Assembly (NCBI GenBank): GCA_937907525.1
Contig: CALCIB010000058.1
Span: 1 to 20,875 of the forward strand
Source: an uncultured Planctomycetales bacterium
GTDB lineage: Bacteria; Planctomycetota; Planctomycetia; Isosphaerales; Isosphaeraceae
DNA length: 20,875 nt
Direction: 5' to 3'
A model generated the notes under the pieces. The model had not been told where the DNA came from and made no database searches. It saw only the letters and a list, made by a program, of their open reading frames with translations. This document shows, one piece after another, positions 10,767 to 16,828 of this stretch (its first letter is position 1; each line of letters opens with the position of its first letter). Made by a program: the position numbers and the translations under genes.

Positions 10767-11144
10767 GGACGGAGCCGCCGAGGAATCCGGCGCGCGCGGC
10801 CGCGGATCGCCCGTTCGCCCCAGGCGCGGGCGAGCCGGGCGACGCCGTCGGCGCGGCCCGCGGTCGGATCGCGCGTCTCGACCCGGTCGGCGTCCATGTC
10901 GCGCGCCCCCCCAGAGACGATCCGTCCGCGCCCCGAGCTTTCCATCCCCGGCGCCCTCGCCTTCAGGTCCGAGACCGTTCGCGCCGTCGCGCCGGCCGCT
11001 CGTCCACGGGCCCCAGGCCACCCGTTCCCCCACGGCTCGGGAGCCGCTAGAATCGTGGCGCGACCTCTGATACGGTTGTCGTCGCCCTCGCGTCCACCGA
11101 CCCCCGCGGGGCCTCCGTCGCTCCTCCTCGAAGGGTGAATGGTC
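10767..11144. other. Intergenic region between the divergent lipoprotein and esterase genes
   Basis: No gene, repeat or strong hairpin is evident. The open frames on both strands are low-complexity Arg/Pro/Gly sequences typical of chance frames in GC-rich DNA. Confidence 0.4.
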
Positions 11145-12065
11145 ATGAAGCGCGTCGCCGGGGGATGGCTCGGACTCCTCCTCGTCCTGTCGATCCGCAA
11201 CGCTCCTCGGGCCGAGGAGCCGGCGAGCCCGTCGGCGGTCGCGATCCCCGCGACCGCGCGGTTCGATTTGACGAGCAAGGCCGGCCTCGTCTACCGCGTC
11301 TTCGTGGCCGTCCCGGACGGGGAGGCGCCGGCGGGGGGCTTTCCGGTGATCTACGCGCTGGACGGGAACGCGGTCTTCGGCACGCTGGTCGACGCCTCGC
11401 GCATGCAACGCCGGTTGATCGGGCCGGCGATCATCGTCGGCGTGGGGTATCCGACCGACTCGCATCTCGACACCCCGAGGCGCTATCTGGATTTCACTCC
11501 GCCGACGCCCGAGGATCGCGTCAGGGCCCTTCCCGGCGGCGGGCCGCCTCCGAAGACCGGCGGTCGGGACGCCTTCCTCGCCTTCCTGGAGGACGAGTTG
11601 AAGCCGCGGATCGAGCGCGATTACAAGGTCGACCGCTCGCGGCAAACGCTGATCGGCCACTCGCTCGGAGGGCTGTTCACGTTGCACGTCCTTTTCACCA
11701 GGCCCGCGGCCTTCCAAACCTACGTCGCGGCGAGCCCGTCGATCTGGTGGGACGACCGATCGATCGAGGCCGAGGAGCGGGAGTTCGCGAAGACCTGGCG
11801 CGGGTCGTCCGGGACGGCCCTCCTGGTGACGTTCGGCGGCCTTGAGGAGTCGGCGGTCCCCGGCGAGCCCGCCGAGCGCTCCGAGGCGCGCAAGAAGAAC
11901 CGCATGTCGGGCAACGCCCGCGAAATGGTCGACCGACTGGGCGCGCTGGCCGATCGCGGGCTGCGGGTCGACGTCCGGGAATTCGAGGGGGAGAACCACG
12001 GATCGGTCGTCCCCGCGGCCCTCAGCCGGGCCCTCCAGTTCGCCCTGACGCCCCCCGATCGTTAA
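11145..12065 (+). CDS. Secreted alpha/beta hydrolase, Fes/IroE-type esterase family
   Basis: 306 aa. A signal peptide spans about 1-23 (MKRVAGGW start, Leu-rich core). The fold follows the putative-esterase family that includes siderophore esterases and COG2819: VIYALDGNAVF near 70, the nucleophile Ser173 in IGHSLGGLF, an AASPSIWWDD segment after it, and His285 in GENHGS. An insertion rich in Pro and Gly (about 118-138) lies between the GVGYPTD strand and the AFLEDELKPRI helix, as is usual in this family. The ATG at 11145 is preferred to the ATG at 11139 because AAGGG lies 9 bases from the former and only 3 from the latter. Substrate unknown; no siderophore genes are adjacent. Confidence 0.88.
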   Translation: MKRVAGGWLGLLLVLSIRNAPRAEEPASPSAVAIPATARFDLTSKAGLVYRVFVAVPDGEAPAGGFPVIYALDGNAVFGTLVDASRMQRRLIGPAIIVGVGYPTDSHLDTPRRYLDFTPPTPEDRVRALPGGGPPPKTGGRDAFLAFLEDELKPRIERDYKVDRSRQTLIGHSLGGLFTLHVLFTRPAAFQTYVAASPSIWWDDRSIEAEEREFAKTWRGSSGTALLVTFGGLEESAVPGEPAERSEARKKNRMSGNAREMVDRLGALADRGLRVDVREFEGENHGSVVPAALSRALQFALTPPDR

Positions 12066-12175
12066 TGTGTGTCTCATAAGGTCGTCGCGGGCGAAATAAC
12101 GGCCTTCCGCCCTCGCGGAGGTGGCCCGAGGAACGCCGCCGAAACAACTTGTCGAATCCATGTGACGAAGATAGG

Positions 12176-12310
12176 GGAACCACGGAGTCACCGAGGACAC
12201 GGAGAGGGAGGACGAGGAGCGACCCGGCCGTCTTCAATCATTAGAATTACTAATCCATTGAATTTCAATTCTCAATTCCCTCTCCGTGTCCTCCGTGACT
12301 CCGTGGTTCC
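12176..12310. repeat. Element with 34-bp near-perfect terminal inverted repeats
   Basis: Arms 12176-12209 and 12277-12310 are reverse complements with one mismatch in 34 (core CCACGGAGTCA, then GGACACGGAGAGGG). They flank 67 bases, whose right half is AT-rich. The size and form recall a miniature inverted-repeat element. I see no convincing target-site duplication and no coding sequence between the arms. Confidence 0.75.
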
Positions 12311-12326
12311 ATTCCGGGAATTTGTT

Positions 12327-12462
12327 GATGAGGGGGGGCGAGCCAGAAGCCGTCGGGATCCCGAGCCGCCTGGGCCGGCTTTCGACGTTTCGACGGCTTC
12401 CGGTCGCGCCGTCCCCCTCATCTGACGCCTTCGGCGTCTGTCTTCCCCCGCGAGGGGGGAAG
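12327..12462 (+). repeat. Composite REP-like element, copy 1
   Basis: Parts in order: a fragment of the repeat end (GATGAGGGGG, 12327-12336); a long stem-loop with arms GAAGCCGTCG (12346-12355) and CGACGGCTTC (12391-12400); and a REP unit (12412-12462). The REP unit consists of CCCCCTCAT, a hairpin GACGCC-TTC-GGCGTC, and a hairpin CTTCCCCC/GGGGGAAG. The same order, with different but still paired stems, is found at 20701-20875. Confidence 0.75.
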
Positions 12463-12502
12463 GCCGGGACGGTCGTCGTTCACACACTTATGGGATGGAC
12501 TT

Positions 12503-14788
12503 TTAGCGGCGGGAGCGGGCGATTTCCTGGAAGGCCCGGGTTTGCTCCTCGACGACGCGCGCCGACGCCTCGGCCAGGTTGCGTTCGTGATCGCGGATGA
12601 GCGATCGAGCGCGCGCCAGGGTGTCGGCGGGAAGGTCCAGGTCGTCGAGCAGGCCGATCGCGTGGGGCAGCAGGTTGGCGAAGGCCCCGCCGACGTAGAT
12701 TCCGGTCTCCAGGAGCCGTTCGAACGCCGCCCGGCGGAAGTGGGCGGCGGCCTCGTCGCGGTCGAGTCGGCCGTCGCCGTCGGCGTCGCCCTCGACGGCG
12801 AAGATCCGGAGCCGTTCGGGAAGCTCGTCCGGCGCGACGCGGCCGTCGCCGTCGGCGTCGAATTTGAGGATGCGGTCGGCGAACAGGCGGATGTCCACGT
12901 TCGCGGGCCGCTCCCGGCCGAAGCCGCCGGGGACGGCGTCCAGGGCGCGGGCCAGGGCGCGGAGTTCGGCCTCGTCCAATCGGCCGTCCTCGTCGCGGTC
13001 GTACGCGGCGACCTCCTCGCGGGCGAGTTCGAGCGCGGGGCCGTCGTCGTCCCTGGAGCTTCGGTCCCTCACCACCCGCGAGTCGACGACCAGGCCGCGG
13101 AAGCGGTCGAACCGATCCGGGCCGAGGAGGGCCTCCAGGTCGCGGGCCACGTCGAGATCCAGGCCGCGCGTCCGGGCGTTGAGGGCCTGCTTCGCGGCTC
13201 GCAGCGAGCTTCGGGCGCGGGCGGACTGGTCCGGCGAGAAGCCGGGCCCGGCCAGGATGCGGTCGAGGAAGACCTCGAGCCGGCCGCCGTCCTCCAGCTC
13301 GATGAGCCGCTTCATCGCCAGGTATCGGCGGCCTTCCTCCGGGGAGACGGTCCCGTCGCCGTCGAAGTCGGCCGCGGGGGGAGGCTCGGCGGGCGCGTCC
13401 GGGCGGTCCTCCTCCCCGCGAGGCCGTCGCCGCGCCGACGGCAGCGACCGATCGCGGGGGACGATCGACACGCCCAGATCGACCAGCTTCCGAACGACGT
13501 CCGCGTACTCGTCGACCGAGAGCGCGCCGTCGCCGTCGGCGTCGAGGCCCCGGAGCCAGGCGAGCGCGCGATCGCCGGAGGGCGCCGGATCGGCGACCGG
13601 AGGCGCGACGGCCGCGGCCGGCGTCGCGGCGGCTCCGGAGTCGGAGGGGTCGGACCAGGGGTCGGAGAACCGCTCGTCGACGACGAGGTCGTGGTCGCCA
13701 AGCGTCTTGAGGAAGGCCACCAGGCCCGCCTTCTCCTCGGCGTCAAGTTGCATGCGATTGACCGGCCCGACGGTCGGATGCCGCCGGACCCCCGCGCTGT
13801 AATGCTCGACGACGTCTTCAAGAGTCGCGAATCGACCGTCGTGCATATAAGGCGCGGTGAACTCGACGTTGCGAAGCGAGGAGGGGCGGAACAGGCCGAC
13901 GTCGCTGGGGTTGAAGGTCACGTCCCCTCGACCGCCGTCGCGGGCCTCGGCGTTCGGGTCCACGCCGTTGTTCAGGGAGCGGAACATCGCGAAGATCGCG
14001 ACCTTGTCGTTCGTCCCCAGGCGGTGGCAGGCGGCGCATCGCTTGAAGAACAGCCGCTTGCCCAGGTTCTCGCTCGCGGTGAAGCCGGCGAAATCCTCCC
14101 CGGCCGAGACGGCCTTCGCCGCCTCTCGGTCGTACCGGGAGTTTCGCGAGACGATGGCGCGGATGAATTGCGACAGCGCGCGAGCCGTCCGGTCCTGGTC
14201 GATCTTTTCCGAGCCGAAGGCCGCGCGGAATAGTTCGGGATAGCGGGGGTCGGCGGTCAGGACCGCGACGAGGCCGTCGGGGGTCTGGCCCATCTCGACG
14301 TGGCTGAACAGCGGCTGCAACACCGCCCGTTCCAGCGAGGGGGCGCGCTCGTCCCAGAAGAAGCCGGCGCGGCCGTAGCGAAGGTCGGTGAGGGCCATGG
14401 CGTTGCGGTCGGTCTCCTGGCCCTGGAACCCGACGCTGAACCGTCGCGGGTCCGCGAAGGCGTGTCGCTGGTCGTGGCAGGAGGCGCACGAGATCGTCCC
14501 GTTGCCCGAGAGCCGCTTGTCGTGGAACAGGGCGCGGCCGAGCGTCGCGCCCGCGTCCGTCGTCGGGTTGTCGTCGGGCGTCGTGTCGAACGCCGCGGCG
14601 CCGGCGTCGGCGAAGTAGGCGGGCGGTGGCTCGACGTATCGCGCCGGCGGGTCGGGCAGCCGAAGCGCCCGTTCCCCGCCCCCTTCGGCCGCCCCCGCCC
14701 CGACGGCGAGGAGGAACGGCGTCGCGACGCCCGCGAACCGGACGGTCGTCCGGGAGATCGCTCGAATGAAAGGATGCTCGGAACTCAT
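12503..14788 (-). CDS. Di-heme cytochrome c peroxidase/MauG-family protein fused to EF-hands
   Basis: 761 aa, exported (signal peptide about 1-34). Residues 75-370 are a bacterial di-heme peroxidase domain: heme sites CASCH (101-105) and CAACH (251-255), a likely ligand region around Met166 (HVEMGQT), and the family's APYMHDGRFATLEDVVEHY stretch (312-330). The C-terminal half carries five EF-hand loops with Asp at positions 1, 3 and 5: 416-427, 474-485, 597-608, 644-655 and 668-679. They are separated by Pro/Ala linkers and helical segments. Ordinary bacterial peroxidases of this family are about 350 aa, so this is a fusion twice that size. Bacterial di-heme peroxidases need a bound calcium, so calcium-linked control by the tail is possible but is inference. 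The gene follows the second DUF1559 gene by 51 bases on the same strand, probably as an operon. Confidence 0.92.
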   Translation of the reverse strand: MSSEHPFIRAISRTTVRFAGVATPFLLAVGAGAAEGGGERALRLPDPPARYVEPPPAYFADAGAAAFDTTPDDNPTTDAGATLGRALFHDKRLSGNGTISCASCHDQRHAFADPRRFSVGFQGQETDRNAMALTDLRYGRAGFFWDERAPSLERAVLQPLFSHVEMGQTPDGLVAVLTADPRYPELFRAAFGSEKIDQDRTARALSQFIRAIVSRNSRYDREAAKAVSAGEDFAGFTASENLGKRLFFKRCAACHRLGTNDKVAIFAMFRSLNNGVDPNAEARDGGRGDVTFNPSDVGLFRPSSLRNVEFTAPYMHDGRFATLEDVVEHYSAGVRRHPTVGPVNRMQLDAEEKAGLVAFLKTLGDHDLVVDERFSDPWSDPSDSGAAATPAAAVAPPVADPAPSGDRALAWLRGLDADGDGALSVDEYADVVRKLVDLGVSIVPRDRSLPSARRRPRGEEDRPDAPAEPPPAADFDGDGTVSPEEGRRYLAMKRLIELEDGGRLEVFLDRILAGPGFSPDQSARARSSLRAAKQALNARTRGLDLDVARDLEALLGPDRFDRFRGLVVDSRVVRDRSSRDDDGPALELAREEVAAYDRDEDGRLDEAELRALARALDAVPGGFGRERPANVDIRLFADRILKFDADGDGRVAPDELPERLRIFAVEGDADGDGRLDRDEAAAHFRRAAFERLLETGIYVGGAFANLLPHAIGLLDDLDLPADTLARARSLIRDHERNLAEASARVVEEQTRAFQEIARSRR

Positions 14789-14839
14789 GACGATCGTCTC
14801 TCTCCTCGGGGTCGTCGTCGCTCGCGGGACGAGCCGTCC

Positions 14840-15775
14840 TCACCAGTCGCCGGAGACGATCTCGCCGCCGCTTCGCGTGTGGACGGCGAAGACCAGGTCG
14901 ACGGCGGCGGTCTCCGAGATGGCGCGCGCGTGGCCGTCGCCGAGCAGGACCAGGGCGAGCGACGGGTGGAAGCTGTAGAGCCCCTGCTGGTTGGCGCAGT
15001 TGACGATGCAGGCGAACGCGCCCTCGCCGGCGCCGTCCTGAAGGTAGCCCATCAGCCTGAGCGCCTGGGGGCTGGACCACGACGCCCAGCCGGGCTGGTT
15101 CGTGAGGGCGGTCCCGCCGGTGGCCGGGTCGGTCTGAAGGCTTCGGCGCCGGTACAGGTCGGGGCGGGAGGTGATCTCGCTGACCAGCACGGTGTTGGAC
15201 AGGCCGTCGGTGAAATTGGCGAGCGGGGTTTGCAGGTTCGAATCGAGGGCCGCGGGCGCGGCGAAGCCCGCCGAGTTCGTGACGTTGCCGAAGCGGACGT
15301 AGTAGTCGCCGGGCGCCCCGCGGACCTCGGGCGTGACGTAACTGGCGACCGTCGGCCCGGTCGACAGCCGGACGGTTCGGCTGGAGTTGGGCGACGACGG
15401 GCAGACGAAGACGTTGAGCCGGGTCAGGACGGCCGTCTGGTTGGCGAGATTGTAATGGGGCGCGGTGAAGTTGTAGGCGCTCGTGATCGTCGCCTGCTCG
15501 ATGAAGGGGAGCAGGCAGACGGGCCATCCCGAATAGACGAAGCTCGGCGAGCCGCCACCCGTCCCGCCGCCCACGAACCGAGCCGGCGGAAAGCCGCCGT
15601 TGGTCTGCTCGTAGTTGTGGAACGCCAGGCCGATCTGCTTGAGGTTGTTCGTACACTGAATACGGCGGGCGGCCTCGCGCGCGGCCTGGACCGCGGGCAA
15701 GAGCAGGGCGATCAACACGGCGATGATCGCGATCACGACGAGCAACTCGATCAGAGTGAATCCGCGACGTTTCAT
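14840..15775 (-). CDS. DUF1559 domain-containing protein with prepilin-type N-terminus (second copy)
   Basis: 311 aa. The start MKRRGFTLIELLVVIAIIAV is the classical prepilin leader plus hydrophobic helix, followed by AVQAAREAARRIQC and NNLKQIGLAFHNYEQT. The H-X9-DG motif is present near the end (His270, Asp280-Gly281). It is clearly paralogous to the protein encoded at 9122-10183 in the first 60 residues, but the middle is divergent and Gly/Ser/Thr-rich. The ATG at 15775 is fixed by the prepilin signature; the ribosome-binding site (AAAGG about 12 bases upstream) is weak. It is the first gene of a likely two-gene unit with the di-heme peroxidase/EF-hand fusion, which suggests the two act together at the cell surface. 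Confidence 0.93.
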   Translation of the reverse strand: MKRRGFTLIELLVVIAIIAVLIALLLPAVQAAREAARRIQCTNNLKQIGLAFHNYEQTNGGFPPARFVGGGTGGGSPSFVYSGWPVCLLPFIEQATITSAYNFTAPHYNLANQTAVLTRLNVFVCPSSPNSSRTVRLSTGPTVASYVTPEVRGAPGDYYVRFGNVTNSAGFAAPAALDSNLQTPLANFTDGLSNTVLVSEITSRPDLYRRRSLQTDPATGGTALTNQPGWASWSSPQALRLMGYLQDGAGEGAFACIVNCANQQGLYSFHPSLALVLLGDGHARAISETAAVDLVFAVHTRSGGEIVSGDW

Positions 15776-16320
15776 AAACGCTGGGGCCTTTCCGACTTTC
15801 AAACGGAGGCGGGGCGCGCGGCGCCCGCGTGCGACGTTGGATCGACCGCGCCCTAAAGGCAATCCGCGCGCCCTCCGACCACTCGCTCTCAAGGAATGGT
15901 GAGACAACGGGTTGCGCGTCGATCGCTCGCGGCCCGGCTTCCCTGGGCGAAGGATTATCCGACGCGGGCGGAGGCTTTTTGTCCTCTCCGAAGTCCCGTC
16001 GAGAGGGCTCTCGAACGTGGCGAGGCGCGGCGGACGCGCGAGCCGAGCCCCGTCGCGACGCGATCCGCCGGCCTCGCTGGATCGTCGGTCGAAGTCCGCG
16101 ACGCCGAAGGGACGCATCGGCCGTGGTGATCGCCGCGGCCGCCGTCGCCTCGCGCGAAATTCGCGGACGAGTTATTGATCCGGCGGAGCGAGCTGGATAA
16201 AGTGACCCTGTCGAGACCGGCGACACGCGCCCCTCGACGCTTTCGGTTCGCGCGACCGTGGCGCGATGGACTGGGGCCCGCTCCCGCGACGAGGCTGGAC
16301 TCTACCGGGACCGGGAAGAC
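15776..16320. other. Intergenic region between the second DUF1559 gene and the aroF leader
   Basis: No gene is supported; several overlapping frames on both strands are low-complexity and lack start signals. A 13-base palindrome, CGCGAA-A-TTCGCG (16153-16165), lies just before a weak promoter candidate: TTGATC at 16175-16180 and GATAAA at 16196-16201, with a short 15-base spacer. It could start the long leader transcript but is not strong evidence. Confidence 0.4.
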
Positions 16321-16342
16321 CTAACGAAAAGGAGGTGATCGC

Positions 16343-16375
16343 GTGTGTAGTGACAACCAGGGGCGGCTCGCCTAA
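16343..16375 (+). CDS. Ten-codon mini-ORF with an unusually strong Shine-Dalgarno sequence
   Basis: GTG at 16343 opens the peptide MCSDNQGRLA and ends at TAA (16373-16375). AAGGAGGTGATC (16329-16340) is an unbroken 12-base complement of the usual 16S rRNA 3' end, and its GGAGG core sits 7 bases from the GTG. No other gene here has such a site. The peptide has no aromatic residues, so it is not itself the aromatic sensor. It could set ribosome traffic or RNA folding ahead of the hairpins that follow, or be the start of a separate small RNA or peptide. Function unknown. Confidence 0.45.
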   Translation: MCSDNQGRLA

Positions 16376-16381
16376 CGGCAG

Positions 16382-16475
16382 CCGACGGGTTGCCCGTCGG
16401 GCAAGCCGCATATTCCGAAGGCCCAACCATGGGCCAGGTTCGATCGGGCCCGGTCTACACCCAGGCCCGATCGGA
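16382..16475 (+). ncRNA. Stack of three hairpins in the long aroF leader
   Basis: CCGACGGG/CCCGTCGG (16382-16400, loop TTG), GGCCCA/TGGGCC (16420-16435, loop ACCA), and CGATCGGGCC/GGCCCGATCG (16441-16473, extended to 16439-16475, 13-base loop) follow one another. The third is followed after a short gap by TTTT (16483-16486) and could be a weak terminator. No known riboswitch class was recognised. Confidence 0.45.
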
Positions 16476-16520
16476 TTCGCCCTTTTCGATTCGATCATTG
16501 GGATTCAGAGGATTCCTCGC

Positions 16521-16634
16521 GTGACTCACGGCCTGTTCGCGACCTACTTTACCGGCTCCTATCTGGGCTGGCGGTACTGGTTCTTTACCAGCGCCGAGTC
16601 AGGTCGCCGGGTCGCGTGCGGAGGCTCCCGTTAG
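16521..16634 (+). CDS. Aromatic-amino-acid-rich leader peptide of the aroF attenuator
   Basis: 37 aa. GTG at 16521 is preceded by AGAGG 9 bases upstream; TAG is at 16632-16634. Residues 6-22 read FATYFTGSYLGWRYWFF: four Phe, three Tyr and two Trp, so nine of seventeen codons call for aromatic amino acids. The reading frame continues through the antiterminator strand (16597-16613) and ends 27 bases before the terminator stem. The next gene encodes DAHP synthase, the first step to Phe, Tyr and Trp. A leader rich in the pathway's end products, followed by mutually exclusive RNA stems, is the arrangement of ribosome-mediated attenuation in trp, phe and his operons. A larger in-frame ORF from 16266 adds only low-complexity sequence. 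Confidence 0.8.
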   Translation: MTHGLFATYFTGSYLGWRYWFFTSAESGRRVACGGSR

Positions 16635-16700
16635 GATCCCCCTCATACGAAGCAGCCATTCAAGGCCCCGCGACCTGACTTCAGGCGCGGGGCCTTTTTC
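16539..16700 (+). promoter_or_regulatory. Transcription attenuator (antiterminator/terminator switch) of aroF
   Basis: Strand 2 (16597-16613) pairs with strand 3 (16664-16680): eleven continuous base pairs (core GTCAGGTCGC with GCGACCTGAC), one mismatch, then five more including a G-T. Strand 3 is also the 5' arm of the terminator, so the two folds exclude each other. A seven-base copy of strand 3 (GCGACCT, 16539-16545) lies over the Ala-Thr-Tyr codons and can pair with strand 2 instead. A local hairpin (16570-16595) covers the Trp-Arg-Tyr-Trp-Phe-Phe codons. Stalling at aromatic codons would free strand 2 for antitermination; free translation through strand 2 would favour the terminator. Confidence 0.75.
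16662..16699 (+). terminator. Intrinsic terminator of the aroF leader
   Basis: AAGGCCCCGCG (16662-16672) pairs perfectly with CGCGGGGCCTT (16686-16696). After one bulged A, an inner CCTG/CAGG stem (16674-16677 with 16682-16685) closes a four-base loop. T5 (16695-16699) follows at once. It is among the clearest intrinsic terminators in the window, and it lies 129 bases before the start of aroF, where an unconditional terminator would make little sense for a single upstream promoter. Confidence 0.85.
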
Positions 16701-16720
16701 GTTTCCCGACCGAGCGTTTC

Positions 16721-16748
16721 TTGATACCGACCGCGGCCGGCCTATGAT
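16721..16748 (+). promoter_or_regulatory. Sigma-70-type promoter immediately upstream of aroF
   Basis: TTGATA (16721-16726) and TATGAT (16743-16748) each match consensus at 5 of 6 positions with a 16-base spacer. Transcription would start near 16755, after the terminator, giving an aroF leader of about 75 bases that bypasses the attenuator. It is the best -35/-10 pair I found in the window. Confidence 0.55.
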
Positions 16749-16828
16749 CCGAAAGCCTTGCTCGCGGCGTTCGCGAGGAGGGGGCGGATCAAGGGGCCGG
16801 CCGAACCAACGAAGAGAGGGCGTCGACC

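Larger units (their letters stand above)
12066..12502. other. Repeat-filled region between convergent esterase and peroxidase genes
   Basis: No gene is supported. The stretch holds a 34-bp inverted repeat (12176-12310) and a composite REP-like element (12327-12462). Between the 34-bp arms is an AT-rich patch (12235-12276) with base composition unlike the surroundings. Confidence 0.6.

Noticed and set aside
12176..12310. Insertion sequence
   Set aside because: The inverted repeats are long and good, but there is no transposase frame and no clear target duplication. It is kept as a repeat only.
13818..16226. 802-codon minus-strand frame across the second DUF1559 gene
   Set aside because: Arg/Pro/Gly-rich chance frame. 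The DUF1559 and peroxidase frames in the same region carry clear motifs and start signals.
16329..16340. Fragment of a 16S rRNA gene end
   Set aside because: The match is to the complement of the 16S 3' tail only, twelve bases long, and is placed correctly before a start codon. It is a Shine-Dalgarno sequence, not rRNA.
16266..16520. N-terminal extension of the aromatic leader peptide into a 122-codon protein
   Set aside because: The extension is low-complexity, crosses strong RNA hairpins and the mini-ORF, and has no ribosome-binding site. GTG 16521 has one and leaves exactly the aromatic segment.
16382..16700. T-box or known amino-acid riboswitch upstream of aroF
   Set aside because: No T-box sequence, specifier loop or other recognised aptamer core was found. 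The translated aromatic leader explains the terminator better.
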